Of a DNA stretch of 64,000 nucleotides, positions 9,061 through 18,075 are shown piece by piece; within the stretch, counting starts at the first letter, position 1; every line of letters begins with the position of its first letter. The notes beneath the pieces were generated by a model, which was not told the DNA's origin, ran no database searches, and saw nothing but the letters and a program-made list of their open reading frames with translations. This DNA comes from Actinomycetes bacterium (GTDB lineage Bacteria; Actinomycetota; Acidimicrobiia; Acidimicrobiales; Acidimicrobiaceae), in contig JAJZFV010000037.1 in assembly GCA_021805205.1 (NCBI GenBank), forward strand, positions 1 through 64,000, written 5' to 3'. The translations under genes and the position numbers were made by a program.

Positions 9061-10050
9061 TTAGTAGAAGGTGCATCGACATCTATGGCGAGGGGATTCT
9101 TTGTAGATCTTTTGTCTCCCCATGGACCAAAGGAGTTGGTCGAGTTCCCTCGGTGAGATGGTGATTTGGTGATCTAGATTCAGGTGGTTCACTATGGATT
9201 CGCACGCTACTACGGTCGCTGCTCGAAGCTCGACCTCGTCACTACTTCCTACCTCAAAGAGTTGCTCTGAAGCTATCTTTTGGGTGAGTTCTTCGCTAAA
9301 TTTGAGGACTCCTTCAACCCTAAGGAGATTTGGCAGGACGTTGTCGGCAAAGATTGTCAACCGATCTATATCTTTAAATTGTTTCGATTGACCCGCTGTT
9401 ACCAATGCAATATCGCTAGCTGCAATCTGGGCCCGCTTGTAGAAGTATGTTATCTCCGATCCTTCGATGACAAAGTCCTTGTAGAACGGCAATGAGGCCA
9501 ATATAGTTACCAGCTTGCCAGCGCTCTCACCAGCCTCTTCCACCAGATTCATTGCGTCGCCTTGGTAGTCCTCAATTAACAATTGGCCAAGCTGAAAGAG
9601 GGCGATACGATAGAGCTCCATCAACTGCCCAGCTTCGTCACTATTTTCTTGACCTAACATCTGAGCTACGGTATCGGTGGTGAGCGAACAGAGTTGGTTC
9701 GGTGTGGGTATGGCGTATTGCCTACAGTAGTTTGAAAGCGCGGTTGCGATAGATACAGCTCCCGAGCCTCCGTCGATTTTTTTCAAGTAGGGAAACCATC
9801 CCGATCCAAAGTTTATAGTATCGGCAATTAGGACGTAGTAGATCCCTGTGGTGATGTCATCAAAATCGAGGAAGAAATTGCTATCGACGGTTCCAATTAC
9901 CCCGCGGTCTCCGGCTGCTATCTTGTAGGCGAATTTTCCGATCGCCAGTTCGTCTATGGAGAGGTGCGACAACGACTTTGCCCTCTGGAGACAGCTTGTG
10001 CGCACCAACTCGTAGGGCTCTATTGAGTGAGCTAGATATTGCTTTTCCAT
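9061..10050 (-). CDS. queuosine salvage / queuosine 5'-phosphate N-glycosylase family protein (DUF2419)
   Basis: A 329-aa protein of the Q-salvage family (DUF2419, Qng1), whose eukaryotic and some bacterial members hydrolyse queuosine 5'-phosphate to free queuine. Family hallmarks are DFDDITTGIYYVLIADTINF with GSGWFP, then GGSGAVSIATALS, FYKRAQIAASDIALV, LTIFADNVLPNLLR and VGSSDEVELRAATVVACE. The C-terminal end HRCRCTFY corresponds to the family's HRTRTIFY. It lies inside the mycofactocin redox operon but has spacers of 369 bases upstream and 249 downstream, so it may be a separate transcription unit. A role in the mycofactocin system would be new; simple insertion is the plainer explanation. 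Confidence 0.85.
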   Translation of the reverse strand: MEKQYLAHSIEPYELVRTSCLQRAKSLSHLSIDELAIGKFAYKIAAGDRGVIGTVDSNFFLDFDDITTGIYYVLIADTINFGSGWFPYLKKIDGGSGAVSIATALSNYCRQYAIPTPNQLCSLTTDTVAQMLGQENSDEAGQLMELYRIALFQLGQLLIEDYQGDAMNLVEEAGESAGKLVTILASLPFYKDFVIEGSEITYFYKRAQIAASDIALVTAGQSKQFKDIDRLTIFADNVLPNLLRVEGVLKFSEELTQKIASEQLFEVGSSDEVELRAATVVACESIVNHLNLDHQITISPRELDQLLWSMGRQKIYKESPRHRCRCTFY

Positions 10051-10419
10051 CGCTGCCTTTCATGGTGACTAATCCAGCCAATTGGTAATCCTAGAACCAG
10101 CGAATCGAATAAATAAGACATTTTGCTTTGGGGGGGTTGGTTACTTCTAATGGTCTATTTGATTTGGAAAGTATAAGTTGACATCGACTTCATGGCACCG
10201 ATTTTGGGGATAAAGGTAAGCGATAAGCTATCGAAGAAACTTGCATTATCGAGGTTAATTTTTACAATTTGGACGAACAACTGAAAATTGTGTCGACCGA
10301 ACTCAATTCAAGATGACCCAAACTTTTCGGTGCGGTAGTCGAGTTATGGCCGCGGAGCATGCATTTGGGAGCAAGAAAAATATTGAGTCATTTTAGCGAA
10401 AGGTTCCCCGATTGCGCTC
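10051..10419. other. spacer upstream of the DUF2419 gene
   Basis: A 369-base spacer between the FixX-type ferredoxin gene and the DUF2419 gene, presumably holding the promoter of the latter. AAAGG lies 6 bases before its start codon. I looked for a preQ1-type riboswitch and saw no matching structure. No gene is seen. Confidence 0.4.
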
Positions 10420-10824
10420 CTAGCCGTGTTTGAACGAGACTCCGTATCCGCCAGTTGGATACGACCAGTTGACATAGGTGGGGCAAGCAATTTCGCACGC
10501 ACCGCATTCAAAGCAGCCTTCGTAGTTGAATAGAATCGATTGATCTGCGGTGAGTATAAAGAGATTCGCAGGACAAACGTATAGACAAGCTTTTGTCGAA
10601 CATCCTCCACAGCCATCGTCGACTACTCGAATGTGGGCGGTTGAGGAGGTTCTGAAGGCCACTGCCACGGAGAGGTCGTCGAGTAAGTGACGAAGAGAGA
10701 CCTCAGTTTTAGAAGCCTTATCTTCTTCATCGTCGAAACTGGTTTTTCCTTCGATCTCACCTTGGCTCTCCGCAAGAGGGGCCCTTTGAAAGTCGAACTT
10801 TGGACTAGATGATGACTTTGTCAT
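10420..10824 (-). CDS. fixX: FixX-type ferredoxin partner of ETF:quinone oxidoreductase
   Basis: A 134-aa ferredoxin that probably passes electrons from ETF through FixC to quinone. About 65 acidic, low-complexity N-terminal residues precede the iron-sulfur domain. Two cysteine groups are visible: CGGCSTKACLYVCP (CX2CX4CX3CP, one spacing longer than canonical) and CFECGACEIACP (perfect CX2CX2CX3CP). Classical FixX has one canonical cluster, so this protein may carry one or two. It is read 72 bases after the fixC-like gene in the same direction. The N-terminal extension is unusual for FixX. Confidence 0.85.
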   Translation of the reverse strand: MTKSSSSPKFDFQRAPLAESQGEIEGKTSFDDEEDKASKTEVSLRHLLDDLSVAVAFRTSSTAHIRVVDDGCGGCSTKACLYVCPANLFILTADQSILFNYEGCFECGACEIACPTYVNWSYPTGGYGVSFKHG

Positions 10825-10899
10825 TTATTTTCTGATCCTTCGCCAAATAGGGTTTTAGCAGCTGCAAGTCATTAGAGTTCATCTCGTCGATCAAATTCA
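10804..10899 (-). CDS. possible 31-aa ORF between fixC-like and fixX-like genes
   Basis: A short frame starts with an ATG overlapping the fixC-like stop codon (ATGA) and runs through the whole gap into the start of the fixX-like gene, ending in TAG after 31 codons (begins MNLIDEMNSNDLQLL, ends INDKVII). The stop-start overlap is typical of coupled genes. A frame this short is open by chance fairly often, and I do not recognise the sequence. It may only serve to couple translation of the ferredoxin. Confidence 0.25.
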
Positions 10900-12246
10900 T
10901 TTAAATATACGAAAGCCGCTAATGAGACTACGAGCCATTTCGGCTCTAGTTATCTTTGCCTCTTTCATTGCAAACTTCAAGGCTCCTGCAAATCCAATCT
11001 TTGTCTCAGGATCGTTCACGGTAAAGACCTTATCAGCAAAGTAGTTAGCTAACTTAGGCAGCTTATCTTGGGCGAAATCCGATGAAGCGAATTCGAATGC
11101 TCCAGAGAGGCGCTTGTGGTTTATACCGATAAACGACCTTGATATCCGTGATGCTAAAGTAACCAGCTCGTCAAAGTTATTTGATAGAACGGTATCTGCG
11201 ATAAGGCGTGCTACCTCGATTCCCGATGCTATTGCGTAGTTAACTCCTTCGAGGTAGATTCCAGCAGCTAGTAGCGTTGAAGCAGAGTCACCGGCGAAGA
11301 CGACTCTTCCTATCGGCGACTTTGGAAAGTTGCGATATCCGGCTTCATTTAACAAGTGTGCCCCATACTCAAGGCGAGTTCCCCCTTTGATCAGGGGTGC
11401 AATCGAAGGATGGGACTTGAACGATTCGAGGAGATCCTCGGGGCGTCGCTTTTTAGAGGCAAGGTCGTCGATGTCGACAACTAGGCCGATTGAGATGGAG
11501 CCATGGTTGGTGTAGATAAAGCCTCCCCCCGCCACATCGTCGGTCGCGCCGAGGACTTCGATATCGACACCGCTAGTGCGATCGACACCAAAGCGTTCAT
11601 CGATGATCGTGGGATCGAGGGAGATAGTCTCTTTGACCCCAAGCGAAAATACCGGCGCCTCCCCCTTTTTCCCGCTGATCTTCTCTAGAAGGTGTGGATT
11701 TGAACCCTCTGCTACGACGACGTATTTTGCACTAATTACTTCGGTCGAACCATCTCCATTCGAGACCGTTACTTTGGCATCTTTACCACGGTCGCCCGGT
11801 TCGATATCGGTTACAAGTGCCTCAAGGATCAATGTGGCACCTCGGTCTTGGGCTATCTTTGCTAGAAAGCCGTCAAACTCTCGTCGATGCGAGGTGATGG
11901 CATTTGGGAGGCCTTCTGTCCAGCTAGGGTTGTCGACTGAGAGCGATATCGCTCGATCCCTATCCAAAATCATCGTGGTGCGGCGATAGATCTTTCGCTC
12001 GAAGGGTATTTTTGCAATTTCGGCCTCCTCCAAGAGCTCCCGAAGGATTGATAGGTATATAACCCCACCGTATAGGTTCTTGGCACCGACGTAGCTGCCA
12101 CGCTCCAAGATCAATACTTTTAGTCCCTTGCGCGAAGCAGTAGCCGCCGCCGCAGCTCCAGCTGGCCCACATCCTACGACGATAAGGTCGAATTGCGACT
12201 CACCATTGGGCTCGAAAGAGTGTTGTTGCTGGACGTTATTGATCAT
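10897..12246 (-). CDS. fixC: FixC-type electron transfer flavoprotein:quinone oxidoreductase
   Basis: A 449-aa FAD protein of the FixC/ETF-QO family, which accepts electrons from ETF and reduces the membrane quinone pool together with FixX. The FAD-binding motif is FDLIVVGCGPAGAAAAA (residues 20-36), followed by ILERGSYVGAKNLYGGVIY; the second FAD motif is RVVFAGDSASTLLAAGIYLEG. The N-terminus reads over the end of the ETF alpha gene by 11 bases, so both are made together. In this locus it gives the mycofactocin flavoenzymes a direct route to respiration. This is an inference from the operon, as no biochemical evidence is visible in the sequence. Confidence 0.88.
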   Translation of the reverse strand: MINNVQQQHSFEPNGESQFDLIVVGCGPAGAAAAATASRKGLKVLILERGSYVGAKNLYGGVIYLSILRELLEEAEIAKIPFERKIYRRTTMILDRDRAISLSVDNPSWTEGLPNAITSHRREFDGFLAKIAQDRGATLILEALVTDIEPGDRGKDAKVTVSNGDGSTEVISAKYVVVAEGSNPHLLEKISGKKGEAPVFSLGVKETISLDPTIIDERFGVDRTSGVDIEVLGATDDVAGGGFIYTNHGSISIGLVVDIDDLASKKRRPEDLLESFKSHPSIAPLIKGGTRLEYGAHLLNEAGYRNFPKSPIGRVVFAGDSASTLLAAGIYLEGVNYAIASGIEVARLIADTVLSNNFDELVTLASRISRSFIGINHKRLSGAFEFASSDFAQDKLPKLANYFADKVFTVNDPETKIGFAGALKFAMKEAKITRAEMARSLISGFRIFK

Positions 12247-13345
12247 CTTGTTCCATTACTATTCGATAGAGGTGCTCTAGCACCTCTTGTCCATCGCTAA
12301 TGAAGGCATTGTCGACGAAGGTGTTGATCGGCGCACCTTTATCGAGGTTGAAAGATATCCCCTCGCCGACATTCTCAAGACCACCGAGGTGTTGTGGTTG
12401 GCCCGATACTCCTAGGGCGATATAGAGCTCGGGGGAGATCGTTATCCCAGTTGTTCCGATTTGACGGGAGTGGTCCATCAATCCGGCATCGCATATCACC
12501 CTGGTCGCTCCGTAGCCGACGTTGAGTTTTTCCGCGATTGCGACGACCTTTTTAATCGCATCAGCGCTCTTTAGGCCGCCGCCTACCACCAGAACGACCT
12601 CTGAGGTGGCAAGGGAGGCGGTGGTGCCTGAGGTCTCGATAATCTCAAATGAATCAAACCGATTCAAAGAACTTTGACCGTCGTTATGTATATGTGGCGC
12701 CGTGCTAGAAGGAGTTGGACCTTCGACATCAGATGCTAATTCACCTGAGGTGTCATCTTGATGATCATTTTGGCTTGCCCCGTAGACCTTAGGAGACTCG
12801 TTGTCTGGCGAACCTGTTCCTCGTCGTCTCGGATCAATGGTAGTTATCACATATCCGCTAGTTCCGCTACGTTCGTAGTAGGTGGCACCAATGTCGTAGT
12901 TGGTTGTGGCTATGCGATCGTTGTAGATCGCAGCTATAGCACCGACAAAGGCGAGGGCGAAGGTTGTAGCTAGCTTGGCGCTGATACCAATTGCGCGGTG
13001 GTCACCCATTACCAAAATCGAGTCAGGTATGGAATAGCTGTAGCCGGCACCACCCAGAAAAGAGTGGGAAGCCGACTGAATAGTAAGAGCCACGTCCGTC
13101 GGATAAAGGTTCTGTGGCGCGAATACCTTAAACCTCAGACCAATTTCGCTACGACGCCTACAGCTGTTGCAGTCGAATAGACCAGGAGCCTCAGTAGCTG
13201 GGTCATCGTCCCATTGGTCGACCTCCAAAAGGGGAGTGTTTGGGCCAAGTTGGCTACAGATTAATTGATCGTGGCCACCCCATAGTGAAATCAGCAAAGT
13301 TTGGTGATCTTCTCTTTGATCGATGAGATTCAAAGTTAGCCCCAA
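12236..13345 (-). CDS. electron transfer flavoprotein alpha subunit, mycofactocin-associated (EtfA/FixB-like)
   Basis: A 369-aa divergent ETF alpha subunit. The C-terminal FAD domain (about 240-360) is well kept: VVLVVGGGLKSADAI, GYGATRVICDAGL, RQIGTTGITISPELYIALG, VSGQPQHLGGLENV and NLDKGAPINTFVDNA align with the EtfA signature (Arg, QVGQTG, SGAIQH and NKDPDAPIF in canonical proteins). The middle (about 180-235) is an unusually long Asp/Ser/Pro-rich linker between the two domains. The start is a TTG at 13345, since an in-frame stop lies just upstream. A small ORF overlaps the start by 10 bases. The partner is ETF beta at 8017, about 4 kb downstream and not adjacent as in most etf operons. 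Confidence 0.85.
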   Translation of the reverse strand: MGLTLNLIDQREDHQTLLISLWGGHDQLICSQLGPNTPLLEVDQWDDDPATEAPGLFDCNSCRRRSEIGLRFKVFAPQNLYPTDVALTIQSASHSFLGGAGYSYSIPDSILVMGDHRAIGISAKLATTFALAFVGAIAAIYNDRIATTNYDIGATYYERSGTSGYVITTIDPRRRGTGSPDNESPKVYGASQNDHQDDTSGELASDVEGPTPSSTAPHIHNDGQSSLNRFDSFEIIETSGTTASLATSEVVLVVGGGLKSADAIKKVVAIAEKLNVGYGATRVICDAGLMDHSRQIGTTGITISPELYIALGVSGQPQHLGGLENVGEGISFNLDKGAPINTFVDNAFISDGQEVLEHLYRIVMEQDDQ

Positions 13346-13488
13346 CTTTCATTCGATGATGCGTATTGAATTGATTCAACCGAGATCACAAGTGAGGTAT
13401 TGGGGAAGGTGATGTAACCTTTGCCTTTGAAGCTAAGTTTGGATAAGTCTTCAACGGTCAAGCGTTGTTCAAGGTCTACTTTTGCCAC
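13336..13488 (-). CDS. candidate 50-aa protein between OYE and EtfA genes (unknown)
   Basis: A 50-codon frame that fills the apparent gap between the second FadH/OYE gene and the ETF alpha gene. Its GTG start shares a base with the TAG stop of the OYE gene (TAGTG), and its TAA stop lies 10 bases inside the ETF alpha frame. It would thus be translationally coupled on both sides. The product begins with Met-Ala-Lys-Val-Asp and a short Lys/Glu-rich helix-like part, then GKGYITFPNTSLVISVES, which looks like a beta-hairpin, and ends NESWG. I do not recognise a family. The frame could be a spacer or a small accessory subunit for the OYE or ETF proteins. Confidence 0.5.
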   Translation of the reverse strand: MAKVDLEQRLTVEDLSKLSFKGKGYITFPNTSLVISVESIQYASSNESWG

Positions 13489-15548
13489 TATGGTCTCCAA
13501 AGTTCCTTTTCGACCGCTTCGACGACGTCGCTACCTTCGATTATCGCAGAGTGCGCCCGTCTAGGGGCAAGGCTATCGCCGATCTTTACTGAGGCAATTG
13601 CGGCCTCTTTGGCGATCTCATCAAGGTCGTTCAATGGCAGGCGGGCGGTACTTAGTATTAGGAAGTCCGCTTCAAATTGCCTCGGCACTCCGTTGATGTG
13701 GTTGACGGTCGATATGGTCTTGTTATCTATTGCAGTGATAATGGTGTTTTTGACGATCTCTGCGCCGCCTTTGGCCATCTTGATCCTCCACCACTCCAGA
13801 TCAAGAGTTAGCGAGATCCCACTTGCCGCTGAAAGTGCCGGTGTTATATAGGTAACACTCGCCCCTCGCTCCAGGGCGAATAGTGCATTCGAGGTCGCGT
13901 CGTGGAAGCCGACTTCATCGAAGATGACGACACGCTCTCCCTCTTTCAGATCCTTTAGTCCAGCAAAACTTTCGTACGAGTCGTATATCTCTAGAGCAGT
14001 GGCGACCGATTCGTCACTGTCTATTTGTGGTAGAGCCATCGGATCGCTGTAGTTAGCGACGTAGTAGGGCTTCTTCTTTTTCGATCCGGTAGCGATGATC
14101 AAAAGATCTGGCGAAAGATCTGCTAAAAGCTCTCGATCTACTTTGGTAGCGAGGTTGTAGTTGATCTTTAACTCAGATAATTCCCGGGCTAAGTTTCGAA
14201 TTAGGTCGTAGATCTCAGCACGCGATGGCCCCATAGCGGCGGTTGTAATCGCCCCTCCTAGTTCCCCCCTTGCTTCAAATGGTGCTACCAGATAACCTTG
14301 CCGAGCTAGGGCAATGGTTGCCGCCATTCCGGCTGGGCCACCTCCAGCGATGACAACCTTTGCCTTATGGGATGTTTTCGCCTTTGAACTACCGGGAAGT
14401 GATATCGAAGGTTTTGATCTTCTCTCTAACAGATACTCTCTACCGGCACTTCGGTTTTCGATACAACCCAACCAACGATTTACTCCCATGCGCCCGACGC
14501 ACTCCTGATTGCATGATAGGCACGTCCTAATGGACTCCGTTTCATCTTGGTAGAGTGCTTTGCGGGCGAAGTCGGGATCGGAGATCTGTCCCCTCACTAC
14601 TCCAATCAAGTCGCAGTCTCCATTTGCGAGAGCCTTCTCACACTGCAGTGGATCTTTGAATCTTCCAACTCCGACGACCGGAAGGGTTACTCGTCGCCTA
14701 ATGGCATTAGGAATAAAGAGGCTATACGAAGGCGGAACAGCCATTGAGGCTTCGATGGCATAGAGGCTATAGGTAGCGACTCCGATTGAGGTGTTGATGT
14801 AGTCGACCATTCCAGTCGCCTCCACCATCGCTGCGACTTCAACGGTCTCCTCGATGGTTATGCCACCTTCAATCAGTTCGTCTCCGCAGAGGCGAACCCC
14901 CAGGGCCAACTCCGGTCCAATTGCCCTTCTGACCCCCTCGATGATGCGCAGGAGAAGGCGGCATCGGTTCGTAAGAGGTCCGCCGTATTGGTCGGTTCGT
15001 TGGTTGGTTGCATTAGATAGAAATGCCCTGACGATTGAGCTGTGGGAGCATTGGAGTTCAACCCCATCGAAGCCTCCGGCCGCGACGTTGGACGCCACAG
15101 TTTCATAGCCCTCGACTATCTCGTCGATCTCGCTTAGGTCGACTTGGTGGGCCACCTCTTTGAATAGGGGATCGATAGTTGGCGACGGCCCCCAAACTTC
15201 GCGACCGCTGTAGCGACCTGAACCTTGGCCTCCATTGTGGTTTATCTGGGCGAAGATCTTGCAGTCGTATTGGTGCACCGCATCGGTGATCCTACGATAT
15301 CCTTCGACGACCTCGCTCCGAAAGCCGGCTATCAACTTCTCATAAGGCCAATCAGTGGGGTGAGTTGAGTGTTCTTCGGTGATAATTAGTCCAGCCCCAC
15401 CTCGTGCCCTGGCACGGTAGTAGGCAACGTGACGCTCAGAGGGCATCTGTTCTTCGGCGTAGTTAGTTAGGTGGGCGGCAAAGACGATTCGATTTTTTAC
15501 CTCGACCCTTCCAATCTTTATCGATGAGGAGAGAATTGGATACTTCAT
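13488..15548 (-). CDS. mycofactocin-system FadH/OYE-family oxidoreductase (second)
   Basis: A 686-aa flavoenzyme of the 2,4-dienoyl-CoA reductase (FadH)/trimethylamine dehydrogenase type. The N-terminal Old-Yellow-Enzyme barrel (1-340) binds FMN and contains FAQINHNGGQGSGRYSG. The cysteine cluster CLSCNQECVGRMGVNRWLGC binds [4Fe-4S]. The FAD/NAD(P) domain follows (KVVIAGGGPAGMAATIALA, near 395, to the end). Such enzymes reduce conjugated double bonds or oxidise amines. Two subfamilies are recurrent neighbours of mycofactocin genes. Its ATG overlaps the stop of the first OYE gene by 4 bases. The substrate is unknown. Its electrons could move to or from the adjacent ETF system. Confidence 0.9.
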   Translation of the reverse strand: MKYPILSSSIKIGRVEVKNRIVFAAHLTNYAEEQMPSERHVAYYRARARGGAGLIITEEHSTHPTDWPYEKLIAGFRSEVVEGYRRITDAVHQYDCKIFAQINHNGGQGSGRYSGREVWGPSPTIDPLFKEVAHQVDLSEIDEIVEGYETVASNVAAGGFDGVELQCSHSSIVRAFLSNATNQRTDQYGGPLTNRCRLLLRIIEGVRRAIGPELALGVRLCGDELIEGGITIEETVEVAAMVEATGMVDYINTSIGVATYSLYAIEASMAVPPSYSLFIPNAIRRRVTLPVVGVGRFKDPLQCEKALANGDCDLIGVVRGQISDPDFARKALYQDETESIRTCLSCNQECVGRMGVNRWLGCIENRSAGREYLLERRSKPSISLPGSSKAKTSHKAKVVIAGGGPAGMAATIALARQGYLVAPFEARGELGGAITTAAMGPSRAEIYDLIRNLARELSELKINYNLATKVDRELLADLSPDLLIIATGSKKKKPYYVANYSDPMALPQIDSDESVATALEIYDSYESFAGLKDLKEGERVVIFDEVGFHDATSNALFALERGASVTYITPALSAASGISLTLDLEWWRIKMAKGGAEIVKNTIITAIDNKTISTVNHINGVPRQFEADFLILSTARLPLNDLDEIAKEAAIASVKIGDSLAPRRAHSAIIEGSDVVEAVEKELWRP

Positions 15549-17608
15549 AGACCCGCTCCCGAAGTTGAACGATTGAGTGCCACCGCCACCTCGTCGATGA
15601 GGCGGCTACCTTCTGCTATGGCGCTTCGAATCGACCGTGGCGCTAGTGCGTCCCCAATCAAAAGGCCACGTCCGTTTCGAAAGGTTTGATCTTGTGCAAA
15701 GTAACGATTCGACTCAATGAAGTAGTCGAAGTCAATGACTCGTTGGTACTGACTGTAGATCTCTTCAACTAGACAAGAGCGATCCTCCAAAGCACCTACC
15801 TTCGCTTCGAAGATTAGTTCGGCACCACTCCTAATGAGCGTTGCATTGCCCTCAACAAGGCCATGTGATAGTGCGAGCTGGCTAAATGCGACAGGATCGG
15901 GACAGATATAGGTAAATCGGAGGCCAAGTGTGATAAGGCGTTTGACTATCGCCCTTGAGGAGTCGTCGCCAACAACGTCGTAGAAGATTATCTTTGAATC
16001 GGTATCGAGGCTAATTGATATCTTTGGGTCAAATAAAAGCATCGGATCGAGTTGACCCATAGCTGAGTTAGCTTCTATGGGGTTTGTCACTTCAAAATTT
16101 GCAATCGAAGCCGATGTCCGCGGGCGGAATCTGGCACCTGTAGCTACAACCACTTCATCAAAGTCGTCTAAATCGCTGTAGTTGGATACCAACGCCTCAA
16201 GCTCTAATTTTATCTTCGACTCATTTACCTCGTTTGTGAGCTGGTTCAGAAGATTTGCCAGCCTTTGGTTTGGATGCGTTGTGGCAAAGCGACGCAATTG
16301 CCCGCCCAATTTGGAGCTTTCTTCAAATAGAGTCACTTGGTACTTCGTCTCGGAGAGCTTTAGAGCTGCAGTGATTCCAGCTACTCCGCCACCTACTACT
16401 GCAATCTTCGCAGCAGCGGCGCTAGATGGAGGCTTAGCCCCTCTTCGAGACAGCCCCAGGCGTTTCGGAGCCTCTATCTCCGGTGCGATAGTGGGATTTA
16501 CGGCACATGAGATTGGGAAGTTCCGTGAATCTCCGACTAGGCACCCCTGATTGCAGGCGATGCAGCTTCTAGGTGCGTGGTTGGGATCTAGGAGGTAGGG
16601 ATCGGCTATTATTGGACGAGTTAGATCGATCAATTCGACTTTGCGGCTTCGGGAAAGTATCTCTTCTATGTCCCCATCGTCATAAATCCCGCCGGAGTCG
16701 ACGATCAGAGGCCTGTCATCGCCGAGGACTTCACTGATTCGGTGTAGATACCTATCAGTCGCCTCGACGTTGTAGAGCGACCCCGCGCTATAGTCAGCCT
16801 CGGTCTCAGCCGTCGAAAAGATCGAGCCTCGCTCGCAGAGGATGTACCCAATGGTGCCGGGAACTTCTTTTTCGAGCTTCACGACCTCATCTGCAGCCTC
16901 TTCCGGGCCAAATCCACCCCATGGAGCGAGCTCGTCGATGGATTGGCGAACTCCTATGATCCCGCCCTCTGCGGATTTGGAGATCCTTTGAATCACCGAG
17001 CGAAGTAACAACCCTCGGTCCCAACCATATTCATCATTGCGTTGATTCGTTAGGGGAGATAAGAATGCTCGAATGATCGAATATTGACCCGCCGCGATCT
17101 CTATGCCGTGGAATCCAACTTCTATAGCGATCTTTGCTGCGGTTACATAGTCGTCGATGAGCTCTTCAACTTGGCCCATTGTGGCCTCGGCGCAGACTTC
17201 ACCGGAGGTTACGTCGAGGTACGGGGTAGGGCCAAGAAGTGCCCTCTGCGATAGCGCACTAGAACCTTGTGGTCCCCTGTGGGCTAAGGATAGAAAAAAT
17301 TTGGTCTTGGGAAATTCACTCTTGAGTTTTGAGAGCTCTGTTGCAATCGATCTAGCAGCCTCGGCGAGAAGTGGCTGATACTCATAGGAGTACTCATTTG
17401 GTGCGATAGATGCCCCCTCAAAGACGAAGACCGCAACTTGATCGCCCGATAGGACCTTCCGACAGAAGTCAAAGTAACCTCTGGTATAGCGATCTCTTCG
17501 ATTCAAATTGGTTATGACCGGTCCAAAGTAAGACCGATTAGCAACCTTCAAGCGCGAGCTCGAAACCTCTTGCCGTACCCTCTCGATCGCGATCCGATAG
17601 TAACTCAT
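15545..17608 (-). CDS. mycofactocin-system FadH/OYE-family oxidoreductase (first)
   Basis: A 687-aa paralogue of the following gene with the same three parts: an OYE barrel (1-340; FFLSLAHRGPQGSSALSQ), an iron-sulfur loop CIACNQGCLVGDSRNFPISC, and a pyridine-nucleotide-disulfide-like domain (KIAVVGGGVAGITAALKL). The barrel is more divergent than in its partner: the active-site NHNGGQG segment reads AHRGPQG, and the second dinucleotide motif lacks the glycine-rich signature. The two proteins may therefore form a heteromer with one less active member, which is speculative. It is the first gene of the lower mycofactocin arm; AAAGG precedes ATG 17608, and 467 non-coding bases lie upstream. Confidence 0.88.
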   Translation of the reverse strand: MSYYRIAIERVRQEVSSSRLKVANRSYFGPVITNLNRRDRYTRGYFDFCRKVLSGDQVAVFVFEGASIAPNEYSYEYQPLLAEAARSIATELSKLKSEFPKTKFFLSLAHRGPQGSSALSQRALLGPTPYLDVTSGEVCAEATMGQVEELIDDYVTAAKIAIEVGFHGIEIAAGQYSIIRAFLSPLTNQRNDEYGWDRGLLLRSVIQRISKSAEGGIIGVRQSIDELAPWGGFGPEEAADEVVKLEKEVPGTIGYILCERGSIFSTAETEADYSAGSLYNVEATDRYLHRISEVLGDDRPLIVDSGGIYDDGDIEEILSRSRKVELIDLTRPIIADPYLLDPNHAPRSCIACNQGCLVGDSRNFPISCAVNPTIAPEIEAPKRLGLSRRGAKPPSSAAAAKIAVVGGGVAGITAALKLSETKYQVTLFEESSKLGGQLRRFATTHPNQRLANLLNQLTNEVNESKIKLELEALVSNYSDLDDFDEVVVATGARFRPRTSASIANFEVTNPIEANSAMGQLDPMLLFDPKISISLDTDSKIIFYDVVGDDSSRAIVKRLITLGLRFTYICPDPVAFSQLALSHGLVEGNATLIRSGAELIFEAKVGALEDRSCLVEEIYSQYQRVIDFDYFIESNRYFAQDQTFRNGRGLLIGDALAPRSIRSAIAEGSRLIDEVAVALNRSTSGAGL

Positions 17609-18075
17609 CTGACCTTTCGTTCAATAGTGTCCTACTGCACCGTTAATTTGATTACCTCTGATATCGCCACCCCGAATGGTGAAGGGGGGAGTCGCAGAAG
17701 TAAAGTCCGTCTTTTTTGTGCTCGCGAAGTTTGCATCGCCGCTATCGAAGTAAGCCCTTGATTGAGCGGCGGCTTTTCAACTTTCCGACCTAGTCGATAC
17801 TACTCAAAAGCGCTCCATTTAGATGGTCAATTGAACGTTGTAGCGATTGCAATTCCGCCTCGAATTCATCTTCTCCCTCGGCCAAGGTGGTTGAAGCTTT
17901 TTGGCGGTGATGACCATCGGTCGAGATTTGCCGCTCATTTACCTCTTTTACCTCGACGACTTTGATTTATGCGAATAACATCTGTTCAAGGTGGCTTGTG
18001 TAAGCCAAGGTCCGAAAGTTCAAGAGTCGAATCCTTCGATTCTTTTAAGATTGGCCATCTGATTAGGGGTTTAGT
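17609..18075. other. divergent promoter region between OYE operon and SDR gene
   Basis: A 467-base spacer from which the OYE/ETF operon is read leftwards and an SDR gene rightwards. It should contain the promoter of the whole lower mycofactocin arm. Short C-rich and G-rich tracts occur at 17668-17692. I see no gene and no convincing operator. Confidence 0.45.

Noticed and set aside
10051-10419. preQ1 or queuosine riboswitch ahead of the DUF2419 gene
   Set aside because: No matching stem-loop and A-rich tail pattern was found.
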